DNA of 64,000 bases from Parabacteroides goldsteinii DSM 19448 = WAL 12034 (GTDB taxonomy: Bacteria; Bacteroidota; Bacteroidia; Bacteroidales; Tannerellaceae): assembly GCF_000969835.1 (NCBI RefSeq), contig NZ_KQ033912.1:2307920-2371919 (forward strand), read 5' to 3'. The notes beneath the pieces were generated by a model that was given only the letters and a program-made list of their open reading frames with translations, was not told the DNA's origin and did no database searches. This document shows, in pieces, positions 53,409 through 61,784 of the stretch. The first letter of the stretch is position 1. Every line of letters starts with the position of its first letter. Both the position numbers and the translations under genes were made by a program.

Positions 53409-54890
53409 ATGAGTATGAGAAGATTGAGTTTCGTTTTTTCTTTTTGTTTATTGGGGATGATAATATCTGCCCAACCTTATAAACCGGATTGGAAGTCTAT
53501 AGATAAACGGTCTGTTCCTTCTTGGTTTGAGGATGCCAAACTGGGCATTTTTATTCATTGGGGATTATATTCAGTTCCGGCATGGTCGCCTAAAGGCACT
53601 TATTCGGAGTGGTACAAGTATTGGTTGGATAATAAGAAATTGTTCGGTAATGGCGATTTTAAAGGTACTGAAATATACGACTACCATGTAAAAACGTATG
53701 GAGAGGGGTTTACTTATGCAGATTTTGCTCCGTTGTTTAAAGCTCAGGACTATGATGCCAATGAATGGGCTGCTTTATTTAAAGAGGCGGGAGCCAAATA
53801 TGCAGTGTTGACAACAAAGCACCATGATGGTTTTGCTTTATGGCCCAGCAAAGAGGCTTCTCGCGATTATGGGAGACCTTGGAATAGTATGGAGATTGGC
53901 GCTAAGAGAGATTTGGTCGGAGAATATGTCGAAGCTATTAGAAAAACAGATATAAAAGTAGGATGTTATTTCTCTTGTCGCGAGTGGGATAATCCTTTAT
54001 ATTTCCCTGAGACAATGGATCTCTATGTTGACAGGCACTTTTATCCTCAGTTGAAAGATCTGATTAATCGTTATAAGCCGGATCTTCTGTGGTCTGATGG
54101 TCCGGACGATATTAGTGATACGGTTTGGAAGACAAAAGAATTTTTATCGTGGTTGTATTCAGAATCTGTTGTAAAAGATAGTGTTGTCGTAAATGACAGA
54201 TGGGCTAAATTCTCGGATGGTAAGAAACATGGCGATTATTATACGCGTGAATACAGTGCCAATGATGCTGTTTTTGATAAGCCTTGGGAAGAATGCCGTG
54301 GTATGGGATTTTCTTTTGGGTATAATCAAAATGAAGATTTGGAAGATTATGCAACTCCTCAGGCGTTGATATTGACATTGGTTAATATTGTTAGCAAAGG
54401 TGGTAATCTACTTCTGGATATCGGACCGACAGCTAATGGGAAAATACCTCCGATCATGCAGGAACGTTTGTCCCAAATGGGTGAATGGCTGAAAATTAAC
54501 GGAGAGGCTATTTATGGAACACGTCGGTGGAAGCATGTAGATCAGTGGTCTAGTGGTGACAGAAACTGGAAATATAATGGGAAATATTATGTAAGTGGCA
54601 ATGCTATACTTAAGCAGACTGTTGATCCGGATCCGGGTTATGCGGTACAAGAAGTTTTCTTTACATCTAAGGGTGATAATATATATGCAATCTTGCCAAA
54701 GTATCTCAAAAGTATTGTTTTAAAAGACATTTACTCTACATCGCAAACAAAAATATCACTACTGGGATGTGATAAAGAGGTAGAATGGAAACAGGAAAAG
54801 GATAATATCCGGATAACAATGCCATTTTTGTCTTTTGAAGAACTTTCCTGTAATTATGCCTGGACGCTCAAACTGGAAAAGGTGAAGTGA
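53409..54890 (+). CDS. Secreted GH29 alpha-L-fucosidase
   Basis: 493 residues with a signal peptide (cleavage after ...GMIISA). It is a canonical GH29: AKLGIFIHWGLYSVPAW, YAVLTTKHHDGFALW, and LLWSDGPDD, whose Asp is the expected nucleophile. GNLLLDIGPTANGKIP closes the TIM barrel, and a C-terminal beta-sandwich (about 385-493) follows. It is closer to the broad-specificity GH29-A type than the 33.7-kb enzyme, since all classical motifs are intact. The conclusion is that the second PUL targets a fucosylated glycan. ATG 53409 and ATG 53415 are both possible starts. Confidence 0.95.
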   Translation: MSMRRLSFVFSFCLLGMIISAQPYKPDWKSIDKRSVPSWFEDAKLGIFIHWGLYSVPAWSPKGTYSEWYKYWLDNKKLFGNGDFKGTEIYDYHVKTYGEGFTYADFAPLFKAQDYDANEWAALFKEAGAKYAVLTTKHHDGFALWPSKEASRDYGRPWNSMEIGAKRDLVGEYVEAIRKTDIKVGCYFSCREWDNPLYFPETMDLYVDRHFYPQLKDLINRYKPDLLWSDGPDDISDTVWKTKEFLSWLYSESVVKDSVVVNDRWAKFSDGKKHGDYYTREYSANDAVFDKPWEECRGMGFSFGYNQNEDLEDYATPQALILTLVNIVSKGGNLLLDIGPTANGKIPPIMQERLSQMGEWLKINGEAIYGTRRWKHVDQWSSGDRNWKYNGKYYVSGNAILKQTVDPDPGYAVQEVFFTSKGDNIYAILPKYLKSIVLKDIYSTSQTKISLLGCDKEVEWKQEKDNIRITMPFLSFEELSCNYAWTLKLEKVK

Positions 54891-54902
54891 ATAAGTAAAT
54901 AT

Positions 54903-54953
54903 GTCAGAAGTCTCAATCTGTGTATTATGTTGAGACTTCCGACAGTAATTTTT
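54903..54953. terminator. Bidirectional terminator between fucosidase and nadB
   Basis: GTCAGAAGTCTCAA (54903-54916) pairs with TTGAGACTTCCGAC (54930-54943), one mismatch, followed by AGTAATTTTT. It sits between convergent genes. Confidence 0.75.
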
Positions 54954-54958
54954 GATAG

Positions 54959-56527
54959 TTATTTCTTTACCGGCGGATAATCCAACGTATAATGCAATCC
55001 ACGGCTCTCTTTTCGTTCGATGGCCTGGCGCATGATTAAATAACCTACATTAATCATATTACGCAGTTCGCAGATATCTTTCGAAGCTACCGAGCGTTTG
55101 AACAGGCTCTCCGTTTCTTCATAGATGATGTCCAGACGGTCCCAGGCACGTTTCAGGCGCAGGTCGGAGCGGACGATGCCGACGTATGTACTCATGATTT
55201 GTCCTACTTCTTTCACGCTTTGGGTGATAAGGACCATTTCTTCCAGAGAGGTCGTGCCCTCGTCGTTCCATTCCGGGATGTTTTCCTGATACTTCAATGA
55301 ATCAATGATTCCCAAACTGTGCTTGGCTGCTGCATCGGCATAGACAACAGCTTCGATCAGTGAGTTGGAAGCCAGACGGTTGCCGCCATGCAGACCGGTG
55401 CAGGAACACTCGCCTACCGCATAGAGACGGTCGATAGAAGAACGTGCATCCAGATCGACCTTGATACCTCCGCACAAGTAATGGGCGGCAGGAGCTACCG
55501 GGATATAATCCTTGGTAATGTCGATGCCCAGGCTCAGGCATTTCTCGTAAATATTCGGGAAATGTTTCTTTGTCTCTTCCGGGTCTTTGTGTGTAACGTC
55601 CAGATATACATGGTCATCTCCACGGGTATCCATCTCGTTTTTAATGGCGCGTGCCACAATATCGCGGGGAGCCAGTGAAAGACGTTTATCATACTTCTGC
55701 ATGAACTCTTTTCCGTCCAGCGTACGCAAAACACCGCCGTAACCACGCATCGCTTCCGTAATCAGGAAGGAAGGGCGGTCGCCCGGATGGTACAAAGCCG
55801 TTGGATGGAACTGTACAAACTCCATGTCCTTAACGGTCCCTTTTGCACGGTAAACCATCGCTATGCCGTCGCCTGTGGCTACCAACGGATTGGTCGTTGT
55901 CTGATAAACGGCACCTACACCGCCGGTTGCAATCAGCGTTACCTTGGAAAGGAAGGTGTCGATTCGTCCGTTCGGGTCCATGATATAGGCTCCGTAGCAT
56001 TCTATATCCGGTGTCTGACGGGTGACGGTGACACCCAGATGGTGCTGCGTCAGTATTTCGATTGCGAAATGATTCTCAAATACGGTGATGTTGGGGTGCT
56101 TCTGGATGGCCTGAATCAGGCTATCCTGTATTTCGGCACCTGTATTGTCTTTATGGTGCAGGATGCGGAATTCGGAATGTCCCCCTTCACGGTGCAGGTC
56201 GAAGTTGCCTTTCTCGTCTTTGTCGAAGTCTACACCCCAACTGATTAGCTCTTTGATTTGCTGAGGGGCGTTGCGCACGACCTTTTCCACGGCATCGCGG
56301 TCGCTGAGCCAGTCGCCGGCTATCATTGTATCTTCAATATGTTTGTCGAAATTATCAACAATCAGGTTCGTTACCGAGGCGATGCCTCCCTGAGCGAAAT
56401 ATGTGTTAGCTTCTTCCAGATTAGTTTTGCATACCAGGGCTACTTTTCCCTTGCTGGCAACTTTAAGTGCGAAACTCATTCCTGCAATACCGGAACCTAT
56501 CACTAAGAAATCGAATCTTTGTACCAT
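54959..56527 (-). CDS. nadB: L-aspartate oxidase
   Basis: 522 residues, typical length. The N-terminal FAD-binding GSGIAGMSFAL (about 11-21), FAQGGIA, DLHREGGHSEFRILHHKDNTG, and GGVGAVYQTTTNP identify the family, together with YLCGGIKVDLDARSSIDRLYAVGE in the C-terminal flavoprotein region. NadB oxidises L-aspartate to iminoaspartate, the first step of de novo NAD synthesis, which NadA then converts to quinolinate; neither nadA nor nadC is adjacent. It is monocistronic here. A candidate -7 (TAACTTTG on minus) is at 56550-56557. Confidence 0.96.
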   Translation of the reverse strand: MVQRFDFLVIGSGIAGMSFALKVASKGKVALVCKTNLEEANTYFAQGGIASVTNLIVDNFDKHIEDTMIAGDWLSDRDAVEKVVRNAPQQIKELISWGVDFDKDEKGNFDLHREGGHSEFRILHHKDNTGAEIQDSLIQAIQKHPNITVFENHFAIEILTQHHLGVTVTRQTPDIECYGAYIMDPNGRIDTFLSKVTLIATGGVGAVYQTTTNPLVATGDGIAMVYRAKGTVKDMEFVQFHPTALYHPGDRPSFLITEAMRGYGGVLRTLDGKEFMQKYDKRLSLAPRDIVARAIKNEMDTRGDDHVYLDVTHKDPEETKKHFPNIYEKCLSLGIDITKDYIPVAPAAHYLCGGIKVDLDARSSIDRLYAVGECSCTGLHGGNRLASNSLIEAVVYADAAAKHSLGIIDSLKYQENIPEWNDEGTTSLEEMVLITQSVKEVGQIMSTYVGIVRSDLRLKRAWDRLDIIYEETESLFKRSVASKDICELRNMINVGYLIMRQAIERKESRGLHYTLDYPPVKK

Positions 56528-56549
56528 AAGACATTACTGTTTAGATCGC

Positions 56550-56557
56550 CAAAGTTA
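56550..56557 (-). promoter_or_regulatory. Candidate -7 element for nadB
   Basis: CAAAGTTA on plus reads TAACTTTG on minus, an exact TAnnTTTG match 23 bp upstream of the start codon; the -33 side is not clear. Confidence 0.4.
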
Positions 56558-56730
56558 GGAATTAACTTTTATGGTTGTACCCTTCGATGCCCCCTTTCCT
56601 TATAAATAAGGGCGAAATAGGCATTCTTTTGCTATTTTTAAAAGAAAAGCCATAAACATTCACAGGTTTCCCCTGTTTTAACTACGCATTGGATATCCGG
56701 CTTATTATTAATACTTAAACGTTTTGAAAT

Positions 56731-57426
56731 ATGAAATCTAAAGTTTTACTGGTAGCTTTGGCCGCTATGTTGGCAGGCGGGGCTATGGCACAAGATTGTA
56801 CATTCTTTTTCCCTACGACAAAAGGTACAAAACTGGTGAAAAAGAGTTATGACGGCAAAGGAAACCTGTCAGGTGTGATGACTTATGTAGTGGATGAGGT
56901 GGAAAGTAAACAATCCGGCCTGGAAGTCGAAGCCGATTACGTGTTCGTCAATAATAACGGGACAGTTATCGATAAAGGCGAACTGGAGGCTTTTTGTCAG
57001 GATGGCGAATTCTTTATGGATATGAAAGAGGTGCTGTCCAATCCATCTTTTGTTACTACAACGAATACCGCAGTGGCGGCTACAGATGCCGTAATCAATT
57101 ATCCGAGCGTAGCGCAGGGAGCATCTTCGGATGATGTCTATTTCGACGATGCCGTGATCAACATTTATTCGAAGAAGAATCGTAAGGACAGAAAGAACAT
57201 TTCTATTTACGACCGCGAATATGTGAAAACCGAAGAGATCACCACTCCGGCAGGAACATTCGATTGTACGAAAGTAAAATTTAAAATCAAATCACGTTCC
57301 CCGAAAGAAACAATCGAAGGTTACGGATATGAATGGTATGCTCCCAATATCGGGGTAGTCCGTACGGAGCAATACAATAATAATAATGTATTACAATCTT
57401 ATTCCGTACTCGAAGAAGTGAAATAA
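56731..57426 (+). CDS. Periplasmic TapB/DUF3108-like protein
   Basis: 231 residues with a signal peptide (cleavage after ...AGGAMA). The mature protein has the pattern of the DUF3108-like/TapB group of Bacteroidales: an opening CTFFFPTTKGTKLVKKSYDG and a late EITTPAGTFDCTKVKFKIKS, followed by GYGYEWYAPNIGVVRTEQY. Such proteins are predicted beta-rich periplasmic proteins of unknown role. It is a single gene with a terminator hairpin 45 bp after its stop. Confidence 0.7.
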   Translation: MKSKVLLVALAAMLAGGAMAQDCTFFFPTTKGTKLVKKSYDGKGNLSGVMTYVVDEVESKQSGLEVEADYVFVNNNGTVIDKGELEAFCQDGEFFMDMKEVLSNPSFVTTTNTAVAATDAVINYPSVAQGASSDDVYFDDAVINIYSKKNRKDRKNISIYDREYVKTEEITTPAGTFDCTKVKFKIKSRSPKETIEGYGYEWYAPNIGVVRTEQYNNNNVLQSYSVLEEVK

Positions 57427-57470
57427 GTAAAATATATTCCTTTTTGGAATTGTTTGACCGGTTTAAGTGG

Positions 57471-57508
57471 ATACGCTGTTGCTGTGAAGCGGCGGCGTAT
57501 TTTCTTTT
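57471..57508. terminator. Terminator between TapB-like gene and HTCS
   Basis: ATACGCTGTTGCT-GTGA-AGCGGCGGCGTAT forms a 13-bp stem with G-U pairs and a tetraloop, followed by TTTCTTTTCC. It separates converging genes. Confidence 0.7.
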
Positions 57509-57514
57509 CCCCTG

Positions 57515-60500
57515 TCAGCTCTCTTTCCTTCTGTTTTCTTCTTTAAATTGGGTTGGAGTCATTCCTTTAACTTGTTTAAATATGGTACTGAAATACCGTT
57601 GATAAGTGAAACCTACTTCATATGATATTTCCGATATGGTCAAATCCGTTTGTATAAGCATCAGAGAGGCTTTCTCTATACGGATTTTATTGATGTAATC
57701 GTTAACGCCCATACCGGTCAGAGCCTTTACCTTATTATATAAGGAAGCACGGCTCATGGTCATCTTTTTCATCAGATAGCTTACATCGAGGTCCGGGTTG
57801 GCTAGGTTGTTATCTATCAGTTCATTCATCTTTGACATGAAGTGTTCATCCGCATTGCTGATCGTGACTTCCTGTGGCAGGAGCAGGGTAGAAGATTCCT
57901 TATATTTTTGTTTGACGGCTTCCCGGCTTTTCAGCAAATTAAGAATGATAGTCAGCAGGAAGTCTAACTCAAACGGTTTCGGGATATAAAAATCCGCACC
58001 GAGCTTATATCCTTGTGCAGTGCTTTCCTGATCGCATTTGGCTGTCAGCAGGATGATGGGGATATGGCTGATTTCAATATCGTTTTTTATATTCTTACAG
58101 AGTTCATAGCCGTCCATTTGGGGCATCATGACGTCGCTGACGATGATATCCGGTTGTTTGGCTTTGGTTATTTCCAGGGCGGCAAGACCATTTTCTGCGG
58201 TATAAACCTGCTTGAATATATCTTTGAACGAATCTTTCAGGAAAAGGCGGAGTTCATCTTTATCTTCTACGATGAGTAAAGAATATCCCGCGCAGGAAAT
58301 TCCGGTCGCGGACAAGTCTAACGGTATAGATAGATTTTCGCTAATCTCTGTTTCCTGTACCTCTTGCTGTCCGGAGTTGATGCTATCGGTCAATGCGGGT
58401 AACTCATAATAGAATGTAGCTCCTCTGTCCGGATTGTTATAGGCGCCTATCCGCCCTCCATGCATTTCAATCAATACTTTGGCATAAGATAAACCGATTC
58501 CGCTACCGCTCTTATTATGTTCACCTTGATAAAAACGGTTGAAAAGCTTTTTCGGGTCCACATTTTGCAGACCGATACCCTGGTCTGCGACGGCGACTCT
58601 GACATAGTTATCTATTAGTTGGGTCGATATTGTTATTTGTGTCTCCGGTTCACTGAATTTGAGGGCGTTCATCAGTATGTTGGAAAAAATAGTCTGGCAT
58701 TTCCATTCATCGAACCAGATTGATTCAATCTGAGTATCCAGCTGATATATCAGCTGGATACTCTTTTCCTTTAATTCAGTATTGAAATCTTCGGAGACGG
58801 ATACTATCCATTTATTTAATGGATGAGGCTGTTTCTGTAAAGACTTCTGCTCCGTTTTGATACGGTTCAGGTCGAGAACCATGTTAATCAGGTTTTTCAT
58901 TTTTCTCGACTGTTTGTAAATAGTATTTAACTGTCCGTGAATAACTTCGGGAGTCAGATTCTCATGGCTGGTGTCGATAAGTCTTTTCAACGGGGCGTAA
59001 ATGAGTGTAAGGGGAGTCCTGAGTTCATGACTTATATTGACCAGGAACTGTATCTTTTCTTCGTTCATGGCCTGTTCATGTTCTTTCATTTCCCATTTCA
59101 GTCGGTTTTCTTTTTTCTTCAGGATAATATATACCGTGACGGTAATAATTCCTAAGATTAACAGAATTATGCTGAAAATAAAAAGGTTACTTTTATACCA
59201 AGGGGGAGTGATATGGAGTGTGAGTATCTTTTTGGGTTGGCTCCATATCCCGCTTTTCGTATTGTAGGATGCAATAATCGAATAACTTCCCGGGAGTAAT
59301 ACCGGTAGGTTTAGTTTGTTATTATAAGATTCGATGTATTGCTCGTTTGCCCCTTCTATTTTGTATCGGAACATTGTTTTTCTGAATATATCTTTCTGAT
59401 TTATATTGAATACGACCGATAGAGATGTATAATTCCAGGGAATTGCAACCGACCGGTGAGTCGTGTTGAATTGTTTCAGATAGGTACTCCCGTTGAATAG
59501 AATATCGGATAAATCAATTTCCGGTTGAAGATCGTCATTATAGGAAATATTCTTATCTATTTTTACCAGTCCGTCGGTTCCTGCCAGGTAGATGTTATTT
59601 GTTTTGGACTGTTCCTGATACATAAACAGGATTTCATTCGGCGAAAATCCATCGGATTCGCTCCAGATAATAAATCTCCCTTCATCGATAACATACGAAA
59701 AGAGCATATTCTGTGCACCTATCCAGAGACGCCCTTTATCGTCGAAGAAAAGATAAGACACGTTATTGAAAAGCCGGGTATTGATTCGGTGTAATACTTT
59801 CTCGTTCAGATTGTAATAACTGAGTCCCTGGTCGCTTCCTATCCAGACGGTCCCTTTTTTGTCATAACACAGGGTATGGATCGTTTCGCTTGGTTCAGTG
59901 GTGAATAGAAGGGACAGGCTGTCGTTCTTTTGTAATGTCTGTAAGACATAATTCTCTTTTATCATGAAAATAAGCGAATCGTCCGCATAGGTCAGATTCA
60001 ACGCTTCCAGGGAGAAATCGGTTTCTTTTGTTTTTAGGGTAGAAAAGGTCTTTGTTTCAGGATAGTAGATACGTGCACTGAGCGACAGAATATATATTTT
60101 GTCGTTGCTGACTTTATGCGCCAGGGGCATAAAGCCGTAATAACATTCTTCTGTATTGATCTGGTCGTTGACAATGGTAAATGGGGTGTATTTTCCCGTT
60201 TGCTTGTTGAAGACAACTATTCCCTGGTTAAATAACGAAACCAAAAGCTCCGTGTCGGATAAGCCGGTGATGGAAGTCACCTTATCGCCGTAGGTGGAGG
60301 TGAATTGTTTGAATGTATCGGTAAATGGGTTGTATACATTGATTCCTCCGCCGTCTGTCCCGATCCATAAAAGACTGTCATTGTCTTCGTACAGGCTGGT
60401 AATGGCTTTTTCGCTTAATCCGTTGGTGTTGTTTAAGGCTACGTCTTTGAATGTCTTGATATAAGTTTCTTTAATTCCGAATATACCGCCTCTCACGCTC

Positions 60501-61459
60501 CCTGCCCAGAGGTTATTTTCATTATCCATATAGAGAACAGTGATGGAATTGACGGGAAGTGAATTCACATCTCCCGGAATGTGTTGTAAGACGGTAAAAT
60601 CTTTTGTGTCGGGATGATAAATATTGATTCCTCCTCCGTCTGTCCCTATCCATATGTTTCCGTCTTTTTCCAGAATACTGAGAATGATATTGTTACTGAG
60701 TTTAGAGTCTTCACTTTTATAGTGGGCGATCAATTTCCCTTTCGGATCGTAGCAGAAAAGTCCCTGTCTGTATGGTGACAGGTAAATATATCCTTTTTCA
60801 TTGATAAAAATGGCGGATACGGTATTGGTAAACGGCAACGAGTTATCTTTATAAATTTCGTTTGTCGTATAATTATAGGTGAGCAGCCCATGTTTTTTTG
60901 TATTCAGTAATACTTTATTTCCTTCTATCTTTAATATGTTGAGAATGGAGTATTCTCCGGTTTCCCGTAGGTGATTTTCCGTATGGAGAAGGATACGTTC
61001 GGTATTTTTGTTTTTGTAGTCGAATCGGTAGAGTGTTTTTTCTCCTCCGAAAAGAATCCCTCCGGGTATACAGAGATAAGAAAATATCTTTTCTTTTATG
61101 ATCGGGTCGAAGTGGTTATAGTCCGGATTATATTTAACCAGTCCCTTGTTAGTAGAAACCCAAAGATTATTGAGTGAATCTTCCGCAACAAACTGTATGT
61201 GGTTACCGGGAAGCGAATATTTATTGTCTTTTTCGTTGAAGAAGCTTTTTAGCTCATGTTGGTCGTAGCAGTTTAATCCGGATTTTGTTCCTATCCATAA
61301 TATTCCTTTATGATCACATAGAATAGAGTTGATGCTCGATTGTGATAATCCCTGCTCGATTGCTATTTGTTTGAAGTAATAGCTGGCGTTGTTACATTGT
61401 CCGATACCAGGTAAAAGACAGAGTAGAATAATATATGCTATGTGTGAAAAAAATTTCAT
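57515..61459 (-). CDS. Hybrid two-component system regulator (HTCS), intact
   Basis: 1314 residues. Order: signal peptide (about 1-22); propeller repeats (GILWIGTKSGLNCYD, NIWIGTDGGGINIYHPD and others, about 30-680) forming the periplasmic sensor; Y_Y_Y domain (about 690-755); TM helix (LFIFSIILLILGIITVTVYI); HisKA with NISHELRTPLTLIYAPL; HATPase (GIGLSYAKVLIEMHGG); REC (LLIVEDKDELRLF; phospho-Asp in IIVSDVMMPQ); and an AraC-type HTH (EISYEVGFTYQRYFSTIFKQ). It binds a glycan fragment outside and activates a PUL promoter, most likely that of the divergent SusC gene at 61785. It serves as the intact template for judging the broken HTCS at 42-46 kb. Confidence 0.96.
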   Translation of the reverse strand: MKFFSHIAYIILLCLLPGIGQCNNASYYFKQIAIEQGLSQSSINSILCDHKGILWIGTKSGLNCYDQHELKSFFNEKDNKYSLPGNHIQFVAEDSLNNLWVSTNKGLVKYNPDYNHFDPIIKEKIFSYLCIPGGILFGGEKTLYRFDYKNKNTERILLHTENHLRETGEYSILNILKIEGNKVLLNTKKHGLLTYNYTTNEIYKDNSLPFTNTVSAIFINEKGYIYLSPYRQGLFCYDPKGKLIAHYKSEDSKLSNNIILSILEKDGNIWIGTDGGGINIYHPDTKDFTVLQHIPGDVNSLPVNSITVLYMDNENNLWAGSVRGGIFGIKETYIKTFKDVALNNTNGLSEKAITSLYEDNDSLLWIGTDGGGINVYNPFTDTFKQFTSTYGDKVTSITGLSDTELLVSLFNQGIVVFNKQTGKYTPFTIVNDQINTEECYYGFMPLAHKVSNDKIYILSLSARIYYPETKTFSTLKTKETDFSLEALNLTYADDSLIFMIKENYVLQTLQKNDSLSLLFTTEPSETIHTLCYDKKGTVWIGSDQGLSYYNLNEKVLHRINTRLFNNVSYLFFDDKGRLWIGAQNMLFSYVIDEGRFIIWSESDGFSPNEILFMYQEQSKTNNIYLAGTDGLVKIDKNISYNDDLQPEIDLSDILFNGSTYLKQFNTTHRSVAIPWNYTSLSVVFNINQKDIFRKTMFRYKIEGANEQYIESYNNKLNLPVLLPGSYSIIASYNTKSGIWSQPKKILTLHITPPWYKSNLFIFSIILLILGIITVTVYIILKKKENRLKWEMKEHEQAMNEEKIQFLVNISHELRTPLTLIYAPLKRLIDTSHENLTPEVIHGQLNTIYKQSRKMKNLINMVLDLNRIKTEQKSLQKQPHPLNKWIVSVSEDFNTELKEKSIQLIYQLDTQIESIWFDEWKCQTIFSNILMNALKFSEPETQITISTQLIDNYVRVAVADQGIGLQNVDPKKLFNRFYQGEHNKSGSGIGLSYAKVLIEMHGGRIGAYNNPDRGATFYYELPALTDSINSGQQEVQETEISENLSIPLDLSATGISCAGYSLLIVEDKDELRLFLKDSFKDIFKQVYTAENGLAALEITKAKQPDIIVSDVMMPQMDGYELCKNIKNDIEISHIPIILLTAKCDQESTAQGYKLGADFYIPKPFELDFLLTIILNLLKSREAVKQKYKESSTLLLPQEVTISNADEHFMSKMNELIDNNLANPDLDVSYLMKKMTMSRASLYNKVKALTGMGVNDYINKIRIEKASLMLIQTDLTISEISYEVGFTYQRYFSTIFKQVKGMTPTQFKEENRRKES

Positions 61460-61784
61460 AATTCAGTTTTACTTTTTTTACAAATATACGGCTAAACAAT
61501 GAATTTCCCAACAAGGATAATAGCCTGAAGAGTGAATTTGTACTCAAAACTATTGATTGTTATCTGCTGATTAATAAATGATTATACGATAGAGGAATAC
61601 TTTTAGACAGGATTTGACGCCCTTTTTGAAAGCAGACTATACATTTGTCGGTATATCTTAAATTTGAAATCAGATGAAAAAAAATGTAATTATTATGCAG
61701 AAAGGACCACCTCCGTCTAATCGACGGACTCTTAGAAAAATGATTGGTGAATTTGACTTTAAACTAAAAATACGATTAAACTTA
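61460..61784. other. Divergent regulatory region, HTCS / third SusC
   Basis: 325 bp without a gene. It holds the HTCS promoter (61481-61511, minus), a plus-strand TAAATTTG at 61659-61666 that could serve the SusC gene but without properly spaced -33, and a small dyad TCCGTC-TAATC-GACGGA at 61712-61728 in the SusC leader. Confidence 0.5.
61481..61511 (-). promoter_or_regulatory. Promoter of the intact HTCS gene
   Basis: On the minus strand TTG (CAA at 61509-61511), a 20-bp spacer, and TATATTTG (CAAATATA at 61481-61488) match the Bacteroidetes -33/-7 consensus, about 22 bp before the start codon. Confidence 0.65.
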